NCBI GenBank assembly: GCA_964509695.1
Contig: CAZDXN010000008.1
Span: 1 to 41,508, forward strand
Reading direction: 5' to 3'
Source: 2-01-FULL-50-23 sp964509695
GTDB lineage: Bacteria > Patescibacteriota > Microgenomatia > UBA1400 > MFAQ01
Length of the DNA stretch: 41,508 nt
Shown here: piece after piece, positions 14,806-22,551 of the stretch
Position numbering within the stretch: the first letter of the stretch is position 1
How the letters are laid out: each line of letters starts with the position of its first letter
Position numbers and translations under genes: made by a program
Notes under the pieces: model-generated
Databases searched by the model: none
Told to the model about the DNA's origin: nothing
Seen by the model: only the letters and a program-made list of their open reading frames with translations

Positions 14806-17022
14806 ATGGCTGAACCGAAAACAGGAATTATATATAATCCTTCTGAGATCGAAAAAAAATGGATTGAAGTTTGGGAAAAGGAAAAGACGTATATTACTCC
14901 AAAGAGAAGTAATAGGCCTAAGTCTTATGTCTTGGGAATGTTTCCTTATCCATCGGGTGAGGGTCTGCACACCGGCCACGGCCGGATTTTTACAGCCGTT
15001 GATGTGATCGGCCGTTACCAGCGAATGAAGGGATACGATGTTTTGATGCCAATGGGTTGGGATTCCTTTGGCTTGCCGGCGGAAAATGCGGCGATTAAGG
15101 CGAAAAAAAATCCAATGGATATGGTGCCGCACAATGAGGCAAATTTCAAACGCCAGATGATGATGTTGGGATGGTCCTATGATTGGGAAAGAGAGTTTTC
15201 AACCACAGATCCAGCTTATTACAAGTGGACACAGTGGTTTTTCCTGAAACTTTATTCGATTAAAAATGATAAAGGAGAGAGATTGATCTATCGAAAAGAG
15301 GTCCCGATTAACTGGTGTCCTTTTTGTAAGACCGGTTTGGCAAATGAAGAAGTCCAAGCAGACGGAACTCATGAAAGATGCGGCACGGCGGTGACCCAGA
15401 AATTATTGCCACAGTGGAACATGCGGATTACTGATTATGCCGATCGATTGCTTGCCGATCTCGAATCAAAGGAACTTGATTGGCCCAAGGGGATTTTGGA
15501 AATGCAGAAAAACTGGATCGGGAAGAAAGAAGGTTTCAAAATTAAGTTTGGAGATATCGAGGTATTTACCACTCGGCCGGAAACGGTGTGCGGAGCTACT
15601 TTTTTGGCAGTCGCGGGTAAGGAAAATAAGGATACGGGTAAGAAGGTGGTCAATCCGGCGACTGGTAAAGAGATTCCTGTTTGGGAAGCTGACTATATCA
15701 TGGCCGACTACGGAACAGGAGCAATTATGGGGGTACCAGCTCATGATGATCGCGATAGAGAATTTGCTAGCAAAATGGGGTTGCCCTTTGGCTCGGGAGA
15801 ATTGGGGGAGTTTGAAGCGGAAAAATGTGTTACCTACCATTTGCGTGATTGGGTGTTTAGCCGGCAAAGATATTGGGGGGAACCATTTCCGTTGGTCTAT
15901 TGTTCTAAATGTGGTGATGAAAACGGTGTTGTGCCCTTGTCGGAGGACCAACTACCATTAACACTGCCATATTTGGAGTCGTATGAGCCGACGGATACAG
16001 GGCAATCGCCACTTTCACGAATTAAAGAGTGGGTAGAAACAACTTGTCCTAATTGTGGAGGACCGGCCAGACGGGAGACGGATACCATGCCAAACTGGGC
16101 GGGGAGCTGTTGGTATTTCTTACGCTTTGCCGATCCGCATAATGACAAAGAGGCCTGGTCGGAAAAAGCGATGCGTGATTGGCTGCCGGTGGACTGGTAT
16201 TTGGGTGGGGCGGAACATGCGGTGCTCCATCTACTCTATGCACGTTTTTGGACGAAAACATTTAAGGACTTGGGTCTAATTAATTTTTCGGAACCTTTTT
16301 TGCGTCTGCGGTCGGTGGGAATGGTCTTGGCGGCTGATGGCAAGAAGATGAGCAAGAGCTTGGGAAATGTGATTAACCCGGACGAGGTGGTGGGTATATA
16401 TGGCGCGGACGCAGTCAGAGTTTATGAGCTGTTTATGGGGCCTTGGGATCAAGCAATTTCGTGGAGCGAACGGTCTCTTATCGGCTGTCGTCGGTTTGTC
16501 GAAAAGGTTTGGAATTTGGCTCGACGGGATATCGAAAATAAATGGAAAACTTCTGACCAGAAATTGATGACGGAATTAAATCGGGTGATAGCCAAGGTGG
16601 GTGAGGATATCGTGGCGTTAAAATTTAATACAGCGGTGGCGGCGTTGATGAAGTTTGCTAATTCTTGGAGTGATTGCATGTCTGGTTTATCTGCTGCCGA
16701 TCTATCGCGATTGGTGTTGGCGCTGGCACCGATGGCGCCATTTATGACAGAAGAGCTATGGCGACAATTAGGTAACAATGAATCGATTCATTTATCATCT
16801 TGGCCACAAATAAAAAAGATAGTTGATGAGGAAGTTAATTTGGTGGTTCAGGTGGAGGGGAAAACTAGAAATGTATTACGTATTACGAATTACGTATCTT
16901 GTATCAAGAATGAAGTCGAAAAAATTGCTGTGTCAGACGAAAAAGTGAAAAAGTGGATTGAGGGGAAAAAGTACGAAGTGGTGTTTGTGCCGGGGAAAAT
17001 TATTAATTTTGTAATGAAGTAG
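14806..17022 (+). CDS. leuS: Leucyl-tRNA synthetase, compact form
   Basis: A 738-residue class I synthetase; bacterial LeuRS is usually 800-870. The HIGH motif is HTGH at residues 55-58 and KMSKS begins at residue 514. Zinc-type cysteines lie in NWCPFCKTG and CPNCGGPARRE. The shortening is mainly in the CP1 editing domain. TTRPET and GTGAIMGVPAHDDRD remain, but sequence between and after them is cut by several dozen residues, and GLPFGSGELGEF runs almost directly into LRDWVFSRQRYWG. The editing site may still be present in reduced form. Near the C-terminus LRITNYVS is encoded by a short-period repeat. A methyltransferase follows after 14 bases. Confidence 0.95.
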   Translation: MAEPKTGIIYNPSEIEKKWIEVWEKEKTYITPKRSNRPKSYVLGMFPYPSGEGLHTGHGRIFTAVDVIGRYQRMKGYDVLMPMGWDSFGLPAENAAIKAKKNPMDMVPHNEANFKRQMMMLGWSYDWEREFSTTDPAYYKWTQWFFLKLYSIKNDKGERLIYRKEVPINWCPFCKTGLANEEVQADGTHERCGTAVTQKLLPQWNMRITDYADRLLADLESKELDWPKGILEMQKNWIGKKEGFKIKFGDIEVFTTRPETVCGATFLAVAGKENKDTGKKVVNPATGKEIPVWEADYIMADYGTGAIMGVPAHDDRDREFASKMGLPFGSGELGEFEAEKCVTYHLRDWVFSRQRYWGEPFPLVYCSKCGDENGVVPLSEDQLPLTLPYLESYEPTDTGQSPLSRIKEWVETTCPNCGGPARRETDTMPNWAGSCWYFLRFADPHNDKEAWSEKAMRDWLPVDWYLGGAEHAVLHLLYARFWTKTFKDLGLINFSEPFLRLRSVGMVLAADGKKMSKSLGNVINPDEVVGIYGADAVRVYELFMGPWDQAISWSERSLIGCRRFVEKVWNLARRDIENKWKTSDQKLMTELNRVIAKVGEDIVALKFNTAVAALMKFANSWSDCMSGLSAADLSRLVLALAPMAPFMTEELWRQLGNNESIHLSSWPQIKKIVDEEVNLVVQVEGKTRNVLRITNYVSCIKNEVEKIAVSDEKVKKWIEGKKYEVVFVPGKIINFVMK
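16874..16897 (+). repeat. TATTACG-period repeat inside leuS
   Basis: TATTACG TATTACGAATTACGTAT, a 7-8-base period, translated in frame in the C-terminal domain. Confidence 0.55.
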
Positions 17023-17036
17023 AAAAGAACATCAAA

Positions 17037-17711
17037 ATGGGGTTAGATCGACTAATTGATAAAATGGTATTGGCTAAAGGAAAGAAGGCATATGGTTTCA
17101 AAGGTAGTGGTTGGTTCGGTAATTATGATTTGGTTGATAGAAAACTCCCCTCATACGAGCCGATACTTGATGAACTGAAGTCGCATCTATCCAAGGAAAG
17201 ACTGAAAGAACCTGTATTAGATTTGGCATCTGGTTTAGGAGGGCAGGCTGATTATTTGGAGAAGCTCGGGATTAAGACAGTCAGGTTTGATCTGTCTAAC
17301 GATGCTTTGAAAAATGTCCAGGGGAATATGTGGGAGTTGCCTTTCAAATCACTTACGTTTGCGGGAGTGCATGTGAAGGACGGCCTCGTCCATGTATTGG
17401 ATAAACGAAAATTCGTTGCTGAAGTGACGAGAGTGTTGGTTCCGGGTGGTGTTTTGTGTATTACCAGCGACCTATCTAAGCCCCCAGTATTGAAAAATTT
17501 GGCAAACGCAATGTTTTCAGGGTCGGTCTACGTCTCGTTTGACATGGATGATTTGCAGACTATAGCAAAAGATTTTGATATGAGGTTAATTAGGGAACAT
17601 TCGTGGGCTCCTGAGTGGGGAGAGGCCGATTGGTATTCTGATAAGAGAATGAGAACCGTAGCTTTTTTTAAAAAGAAAAGAATCAATAACTTTGTATTGA
17701 CGGGTGATTAA
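17037..17711 (+). CDS. Class I SAM-dependent methyltransferase
   Basis: A 224-residue Rossmann-fold methyltransferase. Motif I is PVLDLASGLGGQADYL, the acidic end of strand 2 is VRFDLSNDALK, and the post-motif region EVTRVLVPGGVLCITS is typical of class I enzymes. The substrate is unknown. It lies 14 bases after leuS in the same direction and is probably co-transcribed. The N-terminal 50 residues (MGLDRLIDKMVLAKGKKAYG) show no recognisable domain. Confidence 0.75.
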   Translation: MGLDRLIDKMVLAKGKKAYGFKGSGWFGNYDLVDRKLPSYEPILDELKSHLSKERLKEPVLDLASGLGGQADYLEKLGIKTVRFDLSNDALKNVQGNMWELPFKSLTFAGVHVKDGLVHVLDKRKFVAEVTRVLVPGGVLCITSDLSKPPVLKNLANAMFSGSVYVSFDMDDLQTIAKDFDMRLIREHSWAPEWGEADWYSDKRMRTVAFFKKKRINNFVLTGD

Positions 17712-17719
17712 GACTCTAG

Positions 17720-17725
17720 TAGGAT
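17720..17725 (+). promoter_or_regulatory. -10 box of the DsbA-like gene
   Basis: TAGGAT, 7 bases before ATG 17733. The alternative ATG at 17724 lies inside this box, so 17733 is preferred. Confidence 0.5.
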
Positions 17726-17732
17726 GTATCGA

Positions 17733-18608
17733 ATGGCAACAATAAGAAAATCAACCACAAATACAAATAAAATCATCAACACGGAGTTGTTGATGGAGAA
17801 GGTGCGCAAACTACCAAAGATTAATTACAGCGTAGTTTTGGTCATACTATTAATAGGGGCATCGTTTCTAATCGGTCGACTATCGGCGCAGGTCGAGTAT
17901 CTGAAGGGTAGCCCCGCCGCCGCGGGGGGGCAGCAGGCGGCAGCCCCGGCACAGCAACAACAAAAAGCGCCCCCTGAAGTGACCACGGCGCAGATAAAGG
18001 ACCTACTCGGTGACAAAAACAACATCACTTTTGGAAATAAGAATTCGAAACTTATTTTTGTCGAGTTTTCTGATCCGAGCTGCCCTTTTTGTCATGTAGC
18101 CGGAGGGCTGAATGGTTCGTTGAATAAACAGATGGGGACTCAGTTTACCTTGATCGCAGATGGGGGAACATACGTTGCACCGGTTCCCGAGATGAAAAAA
18201 CTAGTGGATCAGGGGAAGGCCGCGTTTGTCTGGATGTATGCCAATGGTCATGGTAATGGCGAGCTGGCGACCAAGGCACTATATTGTGCTTTTGAAAAAG
18301 GAAAGTTCTGGCAAATTCATGACAGATTGATGACGAGTGAGGGTTATGAATTGATCAATAACACCGTCAAGAACGATAAGGCGAATTCGGGCAAGTTGGC
18401 TGAGTTCTTTAGAGATCAAATGAATGTCAATGACATGAAGAGTTGCCTTGAGGGCGGTAAGTATGACGGTCGAATTGCGGCAGATATGGGAGTGGCGACG
18501 AAGATGGGCTTTTCGGGGACGCCCCATTTCTTCGTGAATACGACGCCCTTTGTCGGGGCATATGGCTTTAAGGATATGCAGGCGGCGGTGGACGCAGGAC
18601 TGAAGTAA
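17733..18608 (+). CDS. Membrane-anchored DsbA-like thiol oxidoreductase
   Basis: 291 residues. A cytoplasmic N-terminus is followed by one transmembrane helix (YSVVLVILLIGASFLIG) and an Ala/Gln/Pro linker (about residues 65-82). The thioredoxin-fold domain has Cys117-Pro-Phe-Cys120 in DPSCPFCHVAGG, an all-alpha insertion, and the cis-proline loop SGTPHFFVN near the end. It is predicted to form or isomerise disulfides in exported proteins, facing outward. Cysteines in the secreted protein at 27274 and the small anchored protein at 5971 are possible clients. The gene following at 18626 has its own -10 box. Confidence 0.87.
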   Translation: MATIRKSTTNTNKIINTELLMEKVRKLPKINYSVVLVILLIGASFLIGRLSAQVEYLKGSPAAAGGQQAAAPAQQQQKAPPEVTTAQIKDLLGDKNNITFGNKNSKLIFVEFSDPSCPFCHVAGGLNGSLNKQMGTQFTLIADGGTYVAPVPEMKKLVDQGKAAFVWMYANGHGNGELATKALYCAFEKGKFWQIHDRLMTSEGYELINNTVKNDKANSGKLAEFFRDQMNVNDMKSCLEGGKYDGRIAADMGVATKMGFSGTPHFFVNTTPFVGAYGFKDMQAAVDAGLK

Positions 18609-18612
18609 AAGG

Positions 18613-18618
18613 TATAAT
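18613..18618 (+). promoter_or_regulatory. -10 box of the 7TM gene, leaderless
   Basis: Consensus TATAAT, 7 bases before ATG 18626. Confidence 0.6.
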
Positions 18619-18625
18619 ACGCAGT

Positions 18626-19438
18626 ATGAGAAAGGGATTGGTGGTGCTGTCTATTTTACTTTTTGCGCTTGCATCCGGTATGGCGCTGTTGGTGACTTCC
18701 GGTGGGGAGACGGCGAGGGCGGCTGGTGTTGAAATGATACTTGAAAGAGATTCCTCGACTTCGCTCGGAATGACAGATCCAGTTTGGCTAAACCCGCTGA
18801 AGGCGGGGATTAAGAACGCGGTTAATCGCGGTGTATCGGTTAATACCATTGTTTTACTTCTACTATTTCCTCTGACGGCGGCCTTGGTCGCCTTTAGTCG
18901 GCAGGTGATTGGACTGAATGGGTTTGGAATATTTATCCCGGCGTTGGTCTCGGTGGCCTTCCTATCGACCGGTATCTTGGCCGGTTTGGTCTTGTTTCTG
19001 GCGATTGTTTTGGCGGCGATAGCGGCAAGATATGGCGTTAACAAGGCAAGGCTGCCATATTTACCGAGAATGGCAGTCTTAATTTGGGTAGTGGTGATGG
19101 CGGTGTTGGTGCTATTAATCTTTTCTCCAGCTTTGTCATTGGATCGACTGGTGGGCTTAGGAATTTATCCGGTACTGCTATTTATAATGTTGGCGGAAAG
19201 CAACATCGAGGCTCAAATTACCCGAACTTGGCAAACCGCGGCCCTGATGACTGCCGAAACGATCGCAATCGCCATCGTGGCTTCACAGGTAATGGGAACT
19301 GTAGCGATACAGGAATGGGTGCTCCTAAATCCTGAGATCGCCGTTTTGACGATCCTTGGCTTGGATTTTTTGATCGGAAGCTACAAGGGTTTGCGTCTTT
19401 CTGAGATCTGGCGTTTTAGGAAGCTAATTGACAAATAG
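18626..19438 (+). CDS. 7TM protein of the inactive-transglutaminase-associated family
   Basis: 270 residues: a signal-like N-terminal helix, a short outside segment, then about seven hydrophobic helices (from NTIVLLLLFPLTAALVAFS to the C-terminus). The order and the motif FGIFIPALVSVAFL resemble the membrane half of the 'inactive transglutaminase fused to seven TM helices' family (7TM_transglut). In that family a transglutaminase-like domain precedes the helices; it is absent here. Family members often neighbour an alpha-L-glutamate-ligase-like ATP-grasp protein and a RimK-associated protease, as this one does. The external segment DSSTSLGMTD is encoded by a REP-like repeat. The next gene starts 3 bases after its stop. 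Confidence 0.75.
   Translation: MRKGLVVLSILLFALASGMALLVTSGGETARAAGVEMILERDSSTSLGMTDPVWLNPLKAGIKNAVNRGVSVNTIVLLLLFPLTAALVAFSRQVIGLNGFGIFIPALVSVAFLSTGILAGLVLFLAIVLAAIAARYGVNKARLPYLPRMAVLIWVVVMAVLVLLIFSPALSLDRLVGLGIYPVLLFIMLAESNIEAQITRTWQTAALMTAETIAIAIVASQVMGTVAIQEWVLLNPEIAVLTILGLDFLIGSYKGLRLSEIWRFRKLIDK
18747..18775 (+). repeat. REP-like repeat inserted in frame in the 7TM gene
   Basis: The tract around CCTCGACTTCGCTCGGAATG, typical of REP-like elements widespread in bacteria, lies just after the signal segment and is translated as SSTSLGMTD. Confidence 0.65.
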
Positions 19439-19441
19439 CAA

Positions 19442-20791
19442 ATGGCACAACTGAAGGATATTTTGGGAATCAATGCTAGGTCGGCTGACTTTCTACGACT
19501 TAACAAAAAAAGCGCTCGGAGACGGGCTGACGACAAACTCCTGACAAAACGGATGTTGCGGAAGGCAGAGATACCGCACCCAAAGCTCTTGGCCAAACTC
19601 AAGAGCAGAAAAGCGGTGGAAAAGTTCGACTGGCTATCTCTCTTTGGAAGTTTTGTCATCAAGCCAGTACAAGGTTTGGGTGGACAAGGAGTATTGGTAG
19701 TGCGAAAGAAATTGAAAGATGTTAATAAGTGGGTACTGGCGGGGGGGAAATTGGCACAAATTAATGATTTGAAACTACACGCTTTGGACATAATAGAAGG
19801 ACGGTATAGCCGAAATGATTTACCAGATATTGCCATGATTGAAGAAAGGGTTAAGATTCATCCAAGCTTTCGAAAACTAGCGATTGGCGGAACGCCTGAC
19901 GTGCGGGTGATCGTACATAACAAAGTCCCGGTGATGGCGATGCTTCGTCTGCCGACCGAGGAGTCCGGGGGGAAGGCGAATTTGCACCAGGGAGCGGTTG
20001 GACTCGGAATTGATATGGCGACGGGGATCACTACTTATGGTGTTTGTAAGGATGCCCCAATTCGTTTCTTTTCCGATTCAAATAAAAAGGTGAATGGCAT
20101 CGCGATTCCAGAGTGGAGTAAAATTCTAAAATTGGCAGTAGAGACACAGGTGGCTTCGAAGTTGTCATTTTTGTCGGTCGACTTTTTGATCGACAAAGAA
20201 AAAGGGCCTTTGGTGCTGGAATTGAATGATCAGCCGGGTTTATCGATCCAATTGGCCAACCACGCCGGTTTGAAGAAAAGATTGGAGAGAATCGAAGGAT
20301 TGGAGATTGAAAATGTCGATCAGGGAGTGACGGTGGCGAGGACTTTGTTTGCCAGCCGATTTGCCGGAAGAGTGAAGCGAACTTTGGAAGGTCAAGTGGT
20401 GATACGAAATCTGGAGACTGTTTTCGTATTGAACCATGATAAGAAAAAAGTGAGTGCGCTGGCCAAACTCGACACTGGTGCCTACAGTACTTCGATCGAT
20501 AAGGAATTTGCAAAGGAACTGGGGCTATTGTCCCCGGACAATGTTTTGTGGGAGAAAGAATTTAAAAGTGCGCTTGGGAGAGAAAAAAGGAAATTGATTA
20601 GGCTGGTCTATTGGCTCGGTGGGAGGAAGGTGGTGGGACGCGCCGGTCTCTCGGACAGAAAGCATTTGCGAAGAAAGGTCCTCATTGGTCGGCGGGACCT
20701 GCGCGGTTTTCTCATCGATCCGGTGAGATATGAGTTTGATAACAAGATAGAAAACTCAAAAAATCAAAAACTCGAGAACTCAAAACAATAA
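19442..20791 (+). CDS. ATP-grasp (alpha-L-glutamate ligase-related) fused to a retropepsin-like domain
   Basis: 449 residues. The N-terminal ~290 residues are an ATP-grasp ligase resembling the alpha-L-glutamate-ligase-related family: FVIKPVQGLGGQGVLVV, VRVIVHNKVPVMAMLRLP, and metal-binding LVLELNDQPGLSIQLAN. The C-terminal part matches the RimK-associated protease family: aspartyl-protease-like LAKLDTGAYSTSID, and LIGRRDLRGFLIDPVRYEF near the end. These two activities are usually separate neighbouring genes, so this is a fusion. It is predicted to act in the cytoplasm, forming amide bonds to a peptide or amino-acid substrate, with a linked peptidase. The tail (ENSKNQKLENSKQ) is encoded by an AACTCAAAA repeat. 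Confidence 0.82.
   Translation: MAQLKDILGINARSADFLRLNKKSARRRADDKLLTKRMLRKAEIPHPKLLAKLKSRKAVEKFDWLSLFGSFVIKPVQGLGGQGVLVVRKKLKDVNKWVLAGGKLAQINDLKLHALDIIEGRYSRNDLPDIAMIEERVKIHPSFRKLAIGGTPDVRVIVHNKVPVMAMLRLPTEESGGKANLHQGAVGLGIDMATGITTYGVCKDAPIRFFSDSNKKVNGIAIPEWSKILKLAVETQVASKLSFLSVDFLIDKEKGPLVLELNDQPGLSIQLANHAGLKKRLERIEGLEIENVDQGVTVARTLFASRFAGRVKRTLEGQVVIRNLETVFVLNHDKKKVSALAKLDTGAYSTSIDKEFAKELGLLSPDNVLWEKEFKSALGREKRKLIRLVYWLGGRKVVGRAGLSDRKHLRRKVLIGRRDLRGFLIDPVRYEFDNKIENSKNQKLENSKQ
20751..20786 (+). repeat. AACTCAAAA-type repeat at the ATP-grasp fusion C-terminus
   Basis: Degenerate units of AAAACTCAA, translated as KIENSKNQKLENSK. The same family occurs at 26094-26111, 31574-31603, 40110-40146 and 40757-40795. 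Confidence 0.6.
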
Positions 20792-20802
20792 AAAGTAAAA
20801 GA

Positions 20803-22551
20803 ATGAAACTAAGTATTATCGCCCGATCAACCACTTGGCACACGGATCAGTTGGTGAGTGAAGGCGAAAAGAGGGGGGTAACGGTTGAGGTAATTAATGT
20901 GAAGAGCTTGAACGGGTTGGCAGGAACAATTGATAAATTGGGTGAGGTCGTTCTCTGGCGATCGTCCTCCCTACCCATGCCGTTATCGAGAACGGTATTC
21001 ATAAACGCAGTTTCTTCAAAAAAAAATATTTTTAACGAGGTGATAGGCACGAATCCCCTGGTGCCATTTAAGTTCTACCAGCAGAAACTGGTGAACCCAT
21101 TGCGGACAATCACCGGCATACCAACCTATCAATTTCGGGGAATTAAAGGCTTAAATGAATCAATCAAAAAAGGGTTTTTGAAATATCCGTTTGTAGCCAA
21201 GAAAAACCTCTCTGCTCGTGGCGAAGGGGTTTTTAAAATTACTTCGGTCAATCAAATCGCAGAATATAAGATTAATTTTAAAGATTATATTTTTCAAAAT
21301 TTTGTCAAAAATGATGGTGATTTCCGAGTGCTGGTATTGGGAGGGATCGCCTTGGGAATTATTAAAAGAACAAAAGGGAGTGATGAATTCAGAAATAATA
21401 TTTCCTTAGGGGGAACGGCGCTGGATATGAAAGATTTGCCGGAAGCTGGCGATTTGAAAAATAAAGCGGTAAGTCTGGCCTCTAAATTCCGTCTGCAGTT
21501 TTGCGGAGTGGATTTTATTTTCGATCAGGAAGAAAACATCTATCGATTCATGGAAATAAACTCTGTGCCCCAGTGGCAGGGTTTTTCCGCTGCCACCGGC
21601 GTCAATGTGGCGGAAAAGGTAATTGATTTTGTTGTATCTCTGTCCGAGAAGAACACAATAAAACTACCTGCTCAGATCTCGAACTACTACAATCGATTCT
21701 CCGAATTTTTGCCTAATCACCAAGCCTTTCATTACTGGTCACGACTTTGGCTTTACAACCATGATTCAGTCGCTAGGTTAAAATTAGACAGTTTGAAGAA
21801 TTGGTATCTGGGGAAGGGAGACATAGATAAAAGGATAAAAGATCTGACGACAACGACGGCACACAAAGATGACCCGCTAACACTGCGGAAGGCTCATTAT
21901 CAAAAGTATCCAAAACTACTTAAATATTCGAGCATATTATTTTGGTGGTTAATGGCAAAGAAAATTTATGGCGAGGATGTTTCGACTGATATTGAGTTGG
22001 TAGCGCCAAAAACCGAGATCCTTCGCCTATATCAAACGGTATTGGAAGACAATGAAGCAATTAAAATCCTAAGTAGCGGAGCAACCAACTTTTTTTATCT
22101 GGTTGGTGAATACTTAAAGATAAAAATTGATACGAAGAAGCTCTTTGATCTATCAGAGACAGTCAAAATAAAAGTTGATAGGGAAATCATAAAGCGCGAG
22201 TTTTATTTTCTGAGCCATCTAATTATCGGGGAGACTTGTTTCTATACCAAAAAAAATCTGTCCGATGCTGAAACTTGTATGAGAGCGGTGAAACGAATGG
22301 AGCAAATAATCCGAGACAGTTACTTTCGGATTTCATTGGACATGAAGTTCGAATTTATCGTGTGCTGCCAAATCTTAGACTACAAATCAGGCTTGGAAGG
22401 CATTATTGATGGAGAAACGGAGAGATCGCTATCTGTCTCAGGTAACTTCCTGGTGGACACTCATAACGCTTGGATTCATGGTTTTGGCCACAAATTCGCC
22501 CGTTCCGAGCACCGAAACGTGCTTTATTTGATGATAGATAACAAAAAATAA
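20803..22551 (+). CDS. RimK-type ATP-grasp ligase with a novel helical C-terminal domain
   Basis: 582 residues. Residues 1-280 form an ATP-grasp ligase: YPFVAKKNLSARGEGVF, DFRVLVLGGIALGII, NNISLGGTALD, and metal-binding CGVDFIFDQEENIYRFMEIN. The remaining ~300 residues are mostly helical and not recognised, with landmarks SHLIIGETCFY, EFIVCCQILDY and SEHRNVLYLM. Such enzymes join an amino acid or peptide carboxylate to an amine using ATP. It lies 11 bases after the ATP-grasp/protease fusion and shares one base with the HExxH gene start (TAATG), so the genes are one operon. The substrate is unknown. Confidence 0.75.
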   Translation: MKLSIIARSTTWHTDQLVSEGEKRGVTVEVINVKSLNGLAGTIDKLGEVVLWRSSSLPMPLSRTVFINAVSSKKNIFNEVIGTNPLVPFKFYQQKLVNPLRTITGIPTYQFRGIKGLNESIKKGFLKYPFVAKKNLSARGEGVFKITSVNQIAEYKINFKDYIFQNFVKNDGDFRVLVLGGIALGIIKRTKGSDEFRNNISLGGTALDMKDLPEAGDLKNKAVSLASKFRLQFCGVDFIFDQEENIYRFMEINSVPQWQGFSAATGVNVAEKVIDFVVSLSEKNTIKLPAQISNYYNRFSEFLPNHQAFHYWSRLWLYNHDSVARLKLDSLKNWYLGKGDIDKRIKDLTTTTAHKDDPLTLRKAHYQKYPKLLKYSSILFWWLMAKKIYGEDVSTDIELVAPKTEILRLYQTVLEDNEAIKILSSGATNFFYLVGEYLKIKIDTKKLFDLSETVKIKVDREIIKREFYFLSHLIIGETCFYTKKNLSDAETCMRAVKRMEQIIRDSYFRISLDMKFEFIVCCQILDYKSGLEGIIDGETERSLSVSGNFLVDTHNAWIHGFGHKFARSEHRNVLYLMIDNKK

